Shown: piece after piece, positions 27,725-36,216 of the stretch
Layout: each line of letters starts with the position of its first letter
Numbering within the stretch: position 1 is the stretch's first letter
Origin: JACVRW01 sp963812415
Lineage (GTDB): Bacteria; Actinomycetota; Thermoleophilia; Solirubrobacterales; Thermoleophilaceae
DNA: 64,000 nucleotides
Direction: 5' to 3'
Assembly: GCA_963812415.1 (NCBI GenBank)
Contig: CAWEVH010000040.1
Location: 101,029 to 165,028, forward strand
Program-made: the position numbers and the translations under genes
Notes under the pieces: generated by a model
The model's input: the letters and a program-made list of their open reading frames with translations, nothing else
Databases searched by the model: none
Told to the model about the DNA's origin: nothing

Positions 27725-28049
27725 CCTTCGCACCTCCTTCGGGAGTCCAGGCGTCAGCACCGCCCGGTCGTCCCTGACGATACGCCTCCCCGACCCCGCT
27801 AGACCGCCGGGGTGGCTCTCGGCGCGTCGCCTGATCCGTGGCCGGTCGCAACCGGGCGAGCTGGTCGCGCAAGAAACGACGCTCTGCTGCGTAATCCCAC
27901 TGGGGGCGGCGTGCGTCCGACACGGGACCGCGATCGTCTTCCCCCCGGTTGGCGGTTCCCTTCCCTCGGTTGGACTGCTAAGCGTCGCCCCCCTTGACCC
28001 TCTCCATCTTTGTGGGGCCGGGGGCAGCCGTAGCCGCCCCTGGCGCCGC
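27725..28049. other. 325-bp gap, no confident gene
   Basis: A minus-strand frame opens at GTG 27923 (MSDARRPQWDYAAERRFLRDQLARL in part) and runs without a stop into the preceding gene in another frame. Its first 35 residues look protein-like, but no ribosome site or family supports it. Otherwise nothing is seen. Confidence 0.3.
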
Positions 28050-30068
28050 TCAGAAGATGGAAGACCAAGATGTCGAAGTCGGCCGCCGCGACTGGCCCTT
28101 GGGGCCGCGGCCGTGTGACCCCGTCGGTCTGTCCCTCCGCACCTTCCCCTTTACCGTGATTCTGACCGGAGTGCTGGTGGCGACGGCGCCGGCGTCGTCG
28201 GTGGCCTGCGAGGTGAGCGAGTACGTGCCGGCGGCTGCGGTCTTCCACCTGCTCCTGAACGGCGCGGCCGTGTCCTCGCCCAGCTTCGTCGCGCCGTTGA
28301 AGAACTCGACCTTGACTACGCGTCCGTCCGCGTCGGACGCGGTCGCGGCCAGTGCGATCCGCGCTGGGGACGTGAAGGTCGCCCCATTCAACGGCCAGGC
28401 GAGCGAGACGCTCGGCGGCTCATTTCGCGGTGGTGGCGGCGGGGCCGAGCCGACGTTGACCATCCTCGCCACGGACGGGACACCCGCGGCGTCGACGATG
28501 AAGAGCATGTAGACGCCTGGGACGGCGATGTTCAGGTTCGCGGGGACGATTGCGGTCACCACGCTGTCGCCTCTCGTGAAGTCGAGCGGAACGTAGTGCT
28601 GCTCCATCTCGACGGAGTGCGTCTGTGACCCGAGCCGCATCATGCCCACCTTCCGGATCGAGCCGGCGTCCGGCGTCGTGATCACGAAGGATGCGCCGTG
28701 GCTCACGGTGCCGGGCGCCGCCGCGATCTGCGGGCGCGGCGCGAGTTCGCCCGACCCGTTCTTCTTGAACAGATACGGCGGTGAGAAGACCTCGGCGTTC
28801 TTGGCGAGGTAGCCGACCTCGTCGCAGGAACCGCAGACGCCGCCGCCCGCGGAGAGCACCCGTCCGTCCGGGAGCAGCAGCGCAGTCGAGTGGTACTGGC
28901 GCGTCACGACCTGCGCGGCGAGCGTCGTCCATCGCCCCTTGGCGGGATCCCAGCGCTCGGGGTTGTATACCCCGCCGTTCATGTCGATGGTCGTGGCCCC
29001 GGTCGAATTGCCTCCCGTCGCGAGAACGCTCCCGTCGGCCAGCAGCGTCAGGTTGTGCTGGCGGCGTCCGAACGCCATCGGGGCGGTGGCGGAAACTCGC
29101 GGGTTCGTGCCATTCATGTCGATCACGCGCGCGTCCTTGGACGACGCGCCTCCGCCCGCGACGAGCGTCTTGCCGATGTCGAAGACGGCGTGGCTGCCGT
29201 AGGTCCGGTCGATCGCATCGCGCTGACCGAACGTCTGCCAGGAGCCGCCCCCGGCGGGGTCAAGCGTACGGAGCGTCGGGTCGGGTCCGGAATAGAAGGC
29301 CCTGCCGTCGGGCGCCACGTCGAGCCATGGGTACAGCGGCAGATCCAGCGAGGCCGAGTCGAGCGACCGCAGCGTGCCATCGGTCCGGCGCACCTCCGGG
29401 ATGTCCGGACCGCCCTCCGTGATCAGCATCTCGCCGTTCGTCAACGGCGTGACGGAGGGATACCAGCGGCCGCCGGCCATGTTCGGGCCGAGGCTCCAGG
29501 TGTTGGTCGCGGGGTTGAACAGATGGGTCTGGACAAGGCCGTTCAATTGCTGGTCCTTGTTGCCGCCCGCGACGAACAGTGAGCCGTCCCTCAGGTGCGC
29601 GAAACCCGAGCAGAAGACGTTGAAGCCCGTGTCGACCGTGACCGGCGTCTGCGAACCGGTGACCGGGTCGTAGACGGTCGCGCGCGTGGAATCGTGGACG
29701 GGGTAGCTCTCCGCGGGTTTGTCCCCGACGGAGTCCCATGCAAGCACCTTCCCGTTCGGGAGCAAGGCGACGTGGACGCCGACGACCGGCCAGTTCTCGA
29801 CCGGACCCCACCGCCCGACGCGCCCAGGATCGTCAGCGGTCGCGGCCGCCGTCCCATCGGACGCGACGGCCGATCGCCGGCGCGTCATCCGGTTGAGCCG
29901 CCGCTCAATCCGCGCACTGTGGATCACGCGGTCCACGGCCCAGTGTTCCGCCACCGTGCTCACGTCGTGGGCCTGCGCCGCCGGCGGCGCGCAGAGCGCC
30001 GCCGCCAGCAGCAGGACCGCGCTGCACAGCACGGCCGATCGCGAGTGCCTCATCGAAGTCGAAACCAT
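28050..30068 (-). CDS. Secreted galactose-oxidase-type copper radical oxidase
   Basis: The 672-residue protein has a signal peptide (residues about 10-33), a kelch-repeat beta-propeller (about 85-430), a DUF1929 galactose-oxidase C-terminal domain (about 445-540) and an added immunoglobulin-like domain (about 550-645). All residues of the copper site and the Tyr-Cys crosslink are present: C153 (FCSGFAH), Y203 (GRWYPS), Y392-H393 (RQYHS) and H484 (QTHSVEM). It should oxidise a primary alcohol or aldehyde with oxygen, releasing hydrogen peroxide outside the cell. The substrate may be a sugar, glyoxal or another alcohol. The start is ATG 30068 or ATG 30053. It lies in the segment between the two tRNA-derived repeats. 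Confidence 0.87.
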   Translation of the reverse strand: MVSTSMRHSRSAVLCSAVLLLAAALCAPPAAQAHDVSTVAEHWAVDRVIHSARIERRLNRMTRRRSAVASDGTAAATADDPGRVGRWGPVENWPVVGVHVALLPNGKVLAWDSVGDKPAESYPVHDSTRATVYDPVTGSQTPVTVDTGFNVFCSGFAHLRDGSLFVAGGNKDQQLNGLVQTHLFNPATNTWSLGPNMAGGRWYPSVTPLTNGEMLITEGGPDIPEVRRTDGTLRSLDSASLDLPLYPWLDVAPDGRAFYSGPDPTLRTLDPAGGGSWQTFGQRDAIDRTYGSHAVFDIGKTLVAGGGASSKDARVIDMNGTNPRVSATAPMAFGRRQHNLTLLADGSVLATGGNSTGATTIDMNGGVYNPERWDPAKGRWTTLAAQVVTRQYHSTALLLPDGRVLSAGGGVCGSCDEVGYLAKNAEVFSPPYLFKKNGSGELAPRPQIAAAPGTVSHGASFVITTPDAGSIRKVGMMRLGSQTHSVEMEQHYVPLDFTRGDSVVTAIVPANLNIAVPGVYMLFIVDAAGVPSVARMVNVGSAPPPPPRNEPPSVSLAWPLNGATFTSPARIALAATASDADGRVVKVEFFNGATKLGEDTAAPFRSRWKTAAAGTYSLTSQATDDAGAVATSTPVRITVKGKVRRDRPTGSHGRGPKGQSRRPTSTSWSSIF

Positions 30069-30217
30069 GGGAGCCAGAAGAAAGGGGCAGCCGTACCAGG
30101 CTACTTGCGCTTGGACGCGTCCGCCCGCCGCGCGGCGCTCCGCTGATCGTTAAGCCCACCTCACGTCGAACCCTCCGCCGAGGAAACGCCCGGTCGCCGG
30201 CGCTTTGGAGGAGAACG

Positions 30218-30279
30218 GGCGTGAAGCGGACGACGGGTCTCGAACCCGCGACCTTCGGCTTGGGAGGCCGAGCCGACGA
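30218..30279 (-). repeat. Direct repeat 2: 3' half of tRNA-Gly(CCC) (remnant)
   Basis: This second copy of the 62-base repeat has two mismatches to 26633-26694. On the minus strand 30225-30265 matches the tRNA-Gly 3' half from just after the anticodon to the discriminator; one base change (30266) follows, in the anticodon loop. The repeats bracket 3.5 kb containing the SnoaL-like, hypothetical and galactose-oxidase genes. Confidence 0.78.
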
Positions 30280-30408
30280 AAACGACGCCAGACGACGGAG
30301 GGCGACGAATCCCGCTCCAGGACACGGATTGCGGGCGCTCGGCCGAGGCCGACTCGCTTTGCACCTGGAGGTGCTCCAGGGGCGTCCGGGCCACAACTGG
30401 GCCACACG

Positions 30409-30630
30409 ATGCCAGCGCTGAGGCCGTGCCTCGGCTGCGGCGCCCTGACCCGCCGGGCCGCGGGCTACTGCCCGCACTGCCGCCCGCCGCAGTCGCCCCT
30501 GAAGCAGCGCAGCGGCGGGCGCCAGGCCACGTTCAGGCGCAAGACGCTGGCGCGCTTCGGGAGCCGCTGGGTGGCCTCTCGCCGGGAACGTCTCCAAGCC
30601 GGACTGGACTCGCGGCGCACCCGCGTCTAA
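30409..30630 (+). CDS. Short zinc-ribbon protein, possibly a truncated HNH endonuclease
   Basis: ATG 30409 opens MPALRPCLGCGALTRRAAG, followed by YCPHCRPPQ: a CxxC...CxxC zinc ribbon. Phage and prophage HNH nucleases of actinobacteria begin this way. The HNH core that should follow is absent, and the rest is a basic tail (RRKTLARFGSRW) ending at 73 residues. It may be a remnant of a mobile element, which fits its position next to the tRNA-derived repeat. A functional small zinc protein is also possible. Confidence 0.45.
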   Translation: MPALRPCLGCGALTRRAAGYCPHCRPPQSPLKQRSGGRQATFRRKTLARFGSRWVASRRERLQAGLDSRRTRV

Positions 30631-30672
30631 GCGCCATTCTCGTAGGCGTTAGTAGGTTGCACCATCGGCCCG

Positions 30673-30906
30673 TCAGACCAGAGACCAGGCGTCGCAGCCA
30701 TAGGCCTGAGCGTTCGCGTAATACGAGTCTGCGCTCCCCTCATCTCCCCCAGCGGCGGCGATTTTGATCTGCGACTTCGCGATCGCGCACACGGTGTCAG
30801 GGCTCAGCGGCATATACGCCTGTGCTTCGTCGGTGCCGGGTGAGGCGAGGGGGAAGCCCAGAGCAAGGGCGGGGACGGCCAGCAGTGCGAAGAATCGCCG
30901 CTTCAT
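30673..30906 (-). CDS. Small secreted hypothetical protein, 77 aa
   Basis: ATG 30906 is preceded by AGGGGGAA. The protein has a signal peptide (KRRFFALLAVPALALGFPLA), then a short mature part with two cysteines (DTVCAIAKSQ and AYGCDAWSLV) that could form a disulfide. No family recognised. It stands alone in the accessory stretch. Confidence 0.6.
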   Translation of the reverse strand: MKRRFFALLAVPALALGFPLASPGTDEAQAYMPLSPDTVCAIAKSQIKIAAAGGDEGSADSYYANAQAYGCDAWSLV

Positions 30907-31127
30907 AGGTTTCCCCCTGGGTTCCCCTACGTCGGGCCCATCGTTGGTCCCGCGCTGACACGGGCCGAGCTGAGCGAGCGAGCGTAACGAGAGAGGCCGG
31001 GAACCCCGGGGTCGATCCCTCTCGTGCTGATTGTGCCCGGTGTCCCTGATTGCCTCAAGCGCGGGAGCGCGTCCGCGCGCTGATGCGCTAGGCGGCCTGC
31101 GGCACGTCCCCGGCGATCCCCGCGCGA

Positions 31128-31940
31128 TCAGTTCATGTACTGCGGCTCGCCTCTCCGTCGTCGGCGGAAGTTGCACGTCCAGACGCAGCCGTGCGCGACG
31201 ATTGCGTTCCCCGTCTGCGGTCCCGGAGCCTCACCGCTCGCAAGCACCGTCCCGCCGTCGATCTCAACCCGCCGGAAGCCTCGATCGCCGTGCCCTATCC
31301 AGCGCTCGCCGTCGCGTTCGGCGATCCCGGTGCCGGTCGGGGCGCGTTCGTCCGGCAGCGGCTCGCCACTCGACAGGTCGTACACCGCGTTGCGCATCGA
31401 GCCCGGCGGATCTTCCACAAGCGCACAGACCGTCCCGTCGCCTAGGCGCAGCCCACCACAGAAGCGTGAATTGCTCACCGCCACCTCCCGCCGGATTGCG
31501 AGCGTGGCCGGCTCGAGTGACAGCAGGCTCACGGCGAAGGGCACCGAGCTCTCAGCGCGCAGCGCCCACATCGCGCCCCCGCCCGCCACGACGTCGCTCA
31601 CGCCCTCGGGAAGGCTCATTCGCGCCGCCGTCGCACCACCGGAAGGGTCGATACGCAGGAGCAGGTCCTCCTCGCACAGGACGATCACGCCCTGCTCGTC
31701 GAGCGCAACACGCACAGGTCTCTCGGGCAGGTCCACGCGAAGCGTCTCGGCGCGGGTCCGCGGGTCGATCCGCGACAGAGTGCGCTGCTCCCACGTCGTG
31801 AACCAGACCGCGTGCGCATCGGCCGCGACATCCCCCCGCCAACCGCCGACCTCGAGCTCGCCGAGCGGTTCAAGCGACATCTCGTCCAGCGCCACCCCGG
31901 CCGGCACCGGCGCGAGGCCGAGCCGGCGGAAGAGGCTCAC
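31128..31940 (-). CDS. Beta-propeller (SMP-30/Vgb-like) protein
   Basis: The 270-residue protein consists of repeated four-stranded blade-like units, each with a hydrophobic strand and a polar turn (ADAHAVWFTTWEQRTLSRID, LDEQGVIVLCEEDLLLRID, GGGAMWALR). No signal peptide is seen from the GTG start at 31940. The blades resemble those of virginiamycin lyase and streptogramin-lyase-like propellers, but no catalytic residues can be assigned. It lies in the accessory region. Confidence 0.6.
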   Translation of the reverse strand: MSLFRRLGLAPVPAGVALDEMSLEPLGELEVGGWRGDVAADAHAVWFTTWEQRTLSRIDPRTRAETLRVDLPERPVRVALDEQGVIVLCEEDLLLRIDPSGGATAARMSLPEGVSDVVAGGGAMWALRAESSVPFAVSLLSLEPATLAIRREVAVSNSRFCGGLRLGDGTVCALVEDPPGSMRNAVYDLSSGEPLPDERAPTGTGIAERDGERWIGHGDRGFRRVEIDGGTVLASGEAPGPQTGNAIVAHGCVWTCNFRRRRRGEPQYMN

Positions 31941-32165
31941 AAGCCGCGCCTCTCGGGCGCCGTCCTCGCGCCGTGCGCATCCACTGTCGGGGACACTAGC
32001 GCCGGCCCCAGAAGGCTCGGCGCCACCACGAGCTCCGTGCCGTGTGCCGTGTGCGGCGGTACTCGGCGATCGTGACTCCCACCGGAATGTCCGGCTGCCC
32101 CACGTAACTTGTTGCCAAGTCGTTCATCGTTCTCTGCCTCTAGAGACTCTTTCGGTCGGCGGAAC

Positions 32166-32906
32166 TCATCGGATCCATCCTCGACCGATCGGGCGGGCCA
32201 GGACAGGGGGCGAGCCGCCGTTCCCCGTCGGACCTCCGCCGCCTTCGTGGCGGAAGACCGACACGTCGACGCTGGCCGCGGATCGGCCGGCCGGGCCCCA
32301 TTTCGAGGTCACTGCCGCCGCTAAAGCGGCGATAGAACTAGCGTCCGAGGCTGCGAAGAAGGCCCGCGCCCTCCCGCGCACCGGGTCGAGCGGCTCGCGG
32401 ACCGCTTCAGCCCCGCCCGCTGCTCCTCGTCGCCCGCCTCCACCGGAAGCATCGAGTCCTGAAGACCCGCGAGGATCCCATCGGCGGCAGCGACCGCGGT
32501 CACTGCGCGGTCGACAAAGCCGGCCGCGCGCTGCGACGGCAGGCCCGCCTCCTGCGACTCGAAGGCAACCGTTGCCAGCGCGTGGCGGCGCGCCAATTCG
32601 GCGTGAGTGCGCCCGGCGCGGCCGTACGCCCTTTGCACCGGGCGAAGCAGTCGGCCTCGAGCGTGTCGCAGTTGTACCCGTCGAGCTGCTCGTAGGCTGC
32701 GGCCAGGCAGGCACCGGCGAGCCCGAGGTCGTGGGCACGGGCAGGGTTCCTTGGTCCGCCGGGGGGACGGCCGCGGATCAGGTCCGCGGCCTTCTCCGCC
32801 CACCGCGATGGTCGGCGCGTTCGTATTGCCCCGTGGGACGGTCGGCATGATCGAGGCATCGACTACTCGGAGCGCCTCGAGTGCGAGGTTCCCCGTATTC
32901 GGCCGG
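32166..32906 (-). pseudogene. C-terminal remnant of a GMC oxidoreductase joined to a degenerate frame
   Basis: Directly after the SnoaL-like stop, the minus strand encodes the last part of a GMC (choline-dehydrogenase-like) flavoenzyme: LRVVDASIMPTVPRGNTNAP, then AEKAADLIRG after undoing one extra G. The large FAD domain is missing. The frame continues as an unknown sequence (DGYNCDTLEADCFARCKAYG, HALATVAFESQEAGL, FFAASDASSIAALAAAV) to a TGA at 32166, with two more single-base shifts. So the GMC gene is a real truncation, while the small shifts resemble those elsewhere in the window. Confidence 0.6.
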
Positions 32907-33305
32907 CTATTCCCGCAGCCCGACGGCTTCGAGGGCTTCGCGCTCGCTTGCGTAGCTGCCCCACCAGACACACTTCTTGTCGCGCCACTCGATGACCTGC
33001 CAGAGCGTCTGCTCGACCAGCACATCGCTTCCTGCCCCGTGGCCCCGGATGCGCGTGGCGGTGAGCGTCAGGTCTCCAAGGTCACGGGCTTCAAGAACCT
33101 CCATGCCGATGTCGGGGAAGGTGCTCAGCATGTCGTCCCACCACCTCCGCACGCCGTCCTGGCCGCGATAGCTGGTGCCCACCGCGACGGACGTGAGCGG
33201 CTCAATCTGAACGTCGGGGTTGTAGAGCGCGAGATGCGCGTCGAAGTCGCGCCGCGTGACGGCGTCCCAGGCCCGGCAAGCAAGCTCCACGTTCTCCTGC
33301 GACAT
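32907..33305 (-). CDS. SnoaL-like NTF2-fold protein (MSQENVE type)
   Basis: ATG 33305 opens MSQENVELACRAWDAVTRRD; the protein is 132 residues and ends EALEAVGLRE, the shared C terminus of this group. The fold is intact, with LYNPDVQIEPL and GVRRWWDDMLSTFPDI in the expected places. Its stop abuts a GMC-oxidoreductase remnant. It faces away from the three plus-strand paralogues beginning at 33875. Confidence 0.85.
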   Translation of the reverse strand: MSQENVELACRAWDAVTRRDFDAHLALYNPDVQIEPLTSVAVGTSYRGQDGVRRWWDDMLSTFPDIGMEVLEARDLGDLTLTATRIRGHGAGSDVLVEQTLWQVIEWRDKKCVWWGSYASEREALEAVGLRE

Positions 33306-33874
33306 CGCCCGACGAGTATCGCCCGGCTGGGGGGCGGTCGCCACTGCGCCTCCGCCAGGCAGGAGACCGGCGGGTGATGCCGCGTGCACAAACAAACAGA
33401 GGTTGACCTGTGCCTGATTTGGCTGCCGACCCTGCTCCTGGGGCTCGGCCAGGGAAGTTTCAAGATCGGCATCTCCGGGTTCGGCCACGGTGCGAGCTGA
33501 GCACCAGCGCAAGCACACGCACGCGGAGGAACTCCTCGTGCTCGACCTTCGCCAACTTGACCTCATCGCGGGCGAGCGAAACCGCAGCGCTCGGAGTCGT
33601 GCGGGGTTGCTCGGTGACGCCCTGCGAAGTTGATCTCCGAGCAGGGCGCTAAGTCGAAGTCTTGGCGCAGACGCTCGAAGAAGCGCTCACGGTCGGCAGG
33701 GTCGGGGGTCTGTCGATGGAAGGCACCGAGCGCGATGAGCCTTTCGAGCGCCGTCTCGCCTCAGCCAAAGCAGCGATCGGTCGCTCGTAGGTAGCTGCAA
33801 CCCCCTCTCGCTTCTGGTGGGGCTCAAGGGCCAAGCTGGACGCGACCCTGCGAGCGGCAGATACTGCGAGGGCG
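33306..33874. other. 569-bp gap with a possible degraded gene
   Basis: No confident gene. On the minus strand about 33650-33800 reads, after one shift, IAALAEAETALERLIALGAF then RQTPDPADRERFFERLRQDF, which looks like the end of a real protein of unknown family. GC content and codon bias fall in this stretch compared with the flanks. Confidence 0.35.
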
Positions 33875-34270
33875 ATGTCGCAGGAGAACGTGGAGATCGT
33901 GCGCAGGTCCCTCGACCATTGGAACGAGACCGGCGAGCCGCTCTGGGATCTGCTCGATCCCGACATCGAGTACGTCATCGACCCGCCGGCGGCGCTGGCC
34001 GGGACCTATCGCGGGCACGCGCAGTTCAAGTGGATCAATAGCCGTGGGGCCGCGCTCCTCGACGAGTTCCGCTACGAAGTGGACGAGTTGCTCCCTACCG
34101 GCGATCTGGTCGTCAGCGTGGGCGAGCTTCGCGTGCGCGGCGCGCTCAGCGGTGCGAGTTCGGTCTGGAAGGGCTGCGCTGTGTGGGAGCTGCGGGACGG
34201 GCGCATCGTCCGCGTTCGGATGTATTTCGACTGCGAACAGGCTCTCCGCGACGCCGGGCTGCAGGAGTAG
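33875..34270 (+). CDS. SnoaL-like NTF2-fold protein, tandem copy 1
   Basis: The 131-residue protein begins MSQENVEIVRRSLDHWNETG and is closest to the gene at 26808-27204 (both carry DHWNETG and VDPPxxLAGTYRG). It ends DAGLQE. The next copy starts 3 bases after its stop, so the array is probably translated as a unit. Members are stand-alone NTF2-fold domains with a ligand pocket; the function of this expanded group is unknown. Confidence 0.87.
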   Translation: MSQENVEIVRRSLDHWNETGEPLWDLLDPDIEYVIDPPAALAGTYRGHAQFKWINSRGAALLDEFRYEVDELLPTGDLVVSVGELRVRGALSGASSVWKGCAVWELRDGRIVRVRMYFDCEQALRDAGLQE

Positions 34271-34273
34271 GCG

Positions 34274-34663
34274 ATGTCGCAGGAGAACGTGGAGCTTGTC
34301 CGGGAAATCATCGCGGCTGTGCCCGATTGGCACCAGGTCAGCGCGCTGCTGCATCCCGACGCCCGCTTCGATCAGAGCCGCATCCCGGATGGCGGCGTCT
34401 ACGAGGGCCGCGAGGCGTGTGGCCACTTCTTCGAGCGCTGGTTCGGGACCTGGGACGACATAAGGATGACGCCCGAGCGGTTCATCGAGGACGGCGACCG
34501 CGTGCTCGCCCTGATGACAATCGAGGGGCGCGGCAAGGGCAGCGGGGTGCCGGTGGTAATACGCTCGGCCGACCTCTGGACGATTCGCGACGGCAAGATC
34601 GTCTCGCTCGTCGGCTACCCCGATCGCGCCGAGGCGCTCGAAGCGGTCGGGCTGCGGGAGTAG
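34274..34663 (+). CDS. SnoaL-like NTF2-fold protein, tandem copy 2
   Basis: The 129-residue protein begins MSQENVELVREIIAAVPDWH, has GREACGHFFERWFGTWDDIR in the middle and ends EALEAVGLRE. Its ribosome site is formed by the last codons of the preceding gene, and its own last codons (CGGGAG before TAG) do the same for copy 3. It differs enough from its neighbours that the duplication is old. Confidence 0.87.
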   Translation: MSQENVELVREIIAAVPDWHQVSALLHPDARFDQSRIPDGGVYEGREACGHFFERWFGTWDDIRMTPERFIEDGDRVLALMTIEGRGKGSGVPVVIRSADLWTIRDGKIVSLVGYPDRAEALEAVGLRE

Positions 34664-34666
34664 GCG

Positions 34667-35065
34667 ATGTCGCAGGAGAACGTCGAGGTCGTGCGCGCCG
34701 CGTACGACGCGATGGCGCGACGGGACCGCGAAGCCCTCGACGCCATGGTTACGGAGCGCGTGGCCCCAGACTTCGAGTACGAGGCGTTTCTCACGGGCCG
34801 CGCCTACAAGGGCGTGGACGGCTTCTGGGAGTTTCTGGACGACATCCAGGAGACCATCGGCTTCACGCCGAAAGTGGAGGAGACGGTCGATCTCGATGAA
34901 CACGTCCTGGTCGTTGTGCGGATGTCCGGTCGCGGTTCGCGGAGCGGTGTGCCGGTAGCGCAGCAGGTCGCCGTGCTGTTCACCTTTGAAGGAAGCACGC
35001 TCCGGTCGGGGAAGGCCTTCGCATCCAAAGCAGAAGCCCTCGAAGCCGTCGGGCTGCGGGAGTAG
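34667..35065 (+). CDS. SnoaL-like NTF2-fold protein, tandem copy 3
   Basis: The 132-residue protein begins MSQENVEVVRAAYDAMARRD and ends EALEAVGLRE. YKGVDGFWEFLDDIQETIGF matches the usual ligand-pocket helix of the group. It is last in the tandem array; no hairpin with a T-run follows directly, but an inverted repeat lies at 35328-35348. Confidence 0.87.
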   Translation: MSQENVEVVRAAYDAMARRDREALDAMVTERVAPDFEYEAFLTGRAYKGVDGFWEFLDDIQETIGFTPKVEETVDLDEHVLVVVRMSGRGSRSGVPVAQQVAVLFTFEGSTLRSGKAFASKAEALEAVGLRE

Positions 35066-35420
35066 GGCGCGCGGCTTCTGCGGCTGCGCCGATTCGCCGA
35101 ATAAAAAGCGAGTGGGGCTGCAACCATCAGGGCCAACGGCTCCCTCTCGCCGGTCGTTGAGGGAGACCCGCTGTCCCCAGAGTCAATCAGTCCAGTGGAG
35201 ACGGAGCACCAAGGCTCGCCAGCAGGAGCCTCACTATGCAGCGAAAGCCCTGCAAATGGGCGGGATCTAAGCCTCACCATGCGTGCATAGAAGCGGGCTC
35301 AGCGCTCAGCACGAGCGACGGCGAGAAAGGTACCCAATCGCGGTACCTGCTCTGACGCTCAGCCATTCAAACGTGTTGGCATGGGCTCAGAAAAGGCCGA
35401 GTTGCAGGGAGATTGTGCGA
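35066..35420. other. 355-bp gap downstream of the SnoaL array
   Basis: No gene is seen. The DNA has lower GC content than the flanks. Two hairpins can be drawn: CTCCCTC / GAGGGAG near 35132-35158, and AGGTACC (35328-35334) with GGTACCT (35342-35348) around a 7-base loop. The gap ends at the 3' end of the tRNA-Gly gene. Confidence 0.5.
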
Positions 35421-35493
35421 AGCGGACGACGGGTCTCGAACCCGCGACCTTCGGCTTGGGAAGCCGACGCTCTACCAACTGAGCTACGTCCGC
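35421..35493 (-). tRNA. tRNA-Gly, anticodon CCC
   Basis: The minus strand folds into a complete 73-base cloverleaf: acceptor GCGGACG/CGTCCGC, D arm GCTC-AGTTGGTA-GAGC, anticodon stem TCGGC/GCCGA with loop TTCCCAA (anticodon CCC), T arm GCGGG-TTCGAGA-CCCGT (one G-T pair). CCA is not encoded. Two 3'-half copies lie to the left (26640, 30225) and a 5'-half copy to the right (38617), so this gene has been a repeated recombination target. Confidence 0.95.
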
Positions 35494-35544
35494 GAAGGTG
35501 CGGCGAGTCTAGCTCGGACGACCCGGCGGCCGGACGCTAAATGG

Positions 35545-35595
35545 GCCGCTGTCCTGCTTTGCCCGGCCAGTGGGCGGGGAATCCAGGACAGCGGC
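35545..35595. repeat. 12-bp inverted repeat upstream of tlpA
   Basis: GCCGCTGTCCTG (35545-35556) pairs perfectly with CAGGACAGCGGC (35584-35595) across a 27-base loop, 69 bases before the tlpA start. It could be a leader structure, a regulator site or a repetitive extragenic element. The second duplicate carries the same structure at 38695-38745. Confidence 0.55.
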
Positions 35596-35664
35596 TCAGG
35601 TCCGCGCGGCGAAAGCGCAACCGGCCGACGCGCCGGCCCGCGACTTCTATCGTTCGACCCGCCC

Positions 35665-36216
35665 ATGCGCCGGCTCCTCTCACCCGTCGCGATCGCCGTC
35701 CTGTGCGCTGTCGCGGCGCTCGTCGCGCTGCTCGCCTACGGGCTCGCGCAGAACGAGGCGGACCGTGGGATCGAGGAGCGGCTGGCCGCCGGAGAGCGTG
35801 AGGAGGCGCCCGCGTTCGAGCTGCCCGCACTCGACGGCGACGGCGTGGGCCGGCTCGCCGACTACCGGGGGCAGGTCGTGGTGCTCAACTTCTGGGCGTC
35901 GTGGTGCGAGCCCTGCCGGGCGGAGTCGCCGCTGCTCGACCGTTGGCAGGGCCGCCTCGAGCGCGGCGGCGGGACGGTGCTCGGCATCGACGCCCTCGAC
36001 GTGACCGGGGACGCGCAGGACTTCATCCGCGAGTACGGCCTGAGCTACCCGATGCTGAAGGACAAAGAGGGCGAGACGATGGGCGAGTATGGCGTCGTCC
36101 AGCTGCCCGAGACGTTCGTGCTCGACCAGAAGGGCCGAATCGCGGCCGTGCGGCGCGGTCCGCTCGACAGGGAGTTCATGGAGACCCACGTGACCCCGCT
36201 GCTGGAGGGCGCATGA
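35665..36216 (+). CDS. TlpA/CcmG-like thioredoxin, copy 1
   Basis: From ATG 35665 the 183-residue protein has one N-terminal membrane anchor (residues about 6-28) and an extracytoplasmic thioredoxin domain with the redox motif WCEPC (C81, C84) and VVQLPETFVLDQKGRI near residue 145. In cytochrome c maturation such proteins reduce the apocytochrome CXXCH cysteines using electrons from CcdA. It overlaps ccmH by 4 bases (ATGA). Confidence 0.9.
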   Translation: MRRLLSPVAIAVLCAVAALVALLAYGLAQNEADRGIEERLAAGEREEAPAFELPALDGDGVGRLADYRGQVVVLNFWASWCEPCRAESPLLDRWQGRLERGGGTVLGIDALDVTGDAQDFIREYGLSYPMLKDKEGETMGEYGVVQLPETFVLDQKGRIAAVRRGPLDREFMETHVTPLLEGA

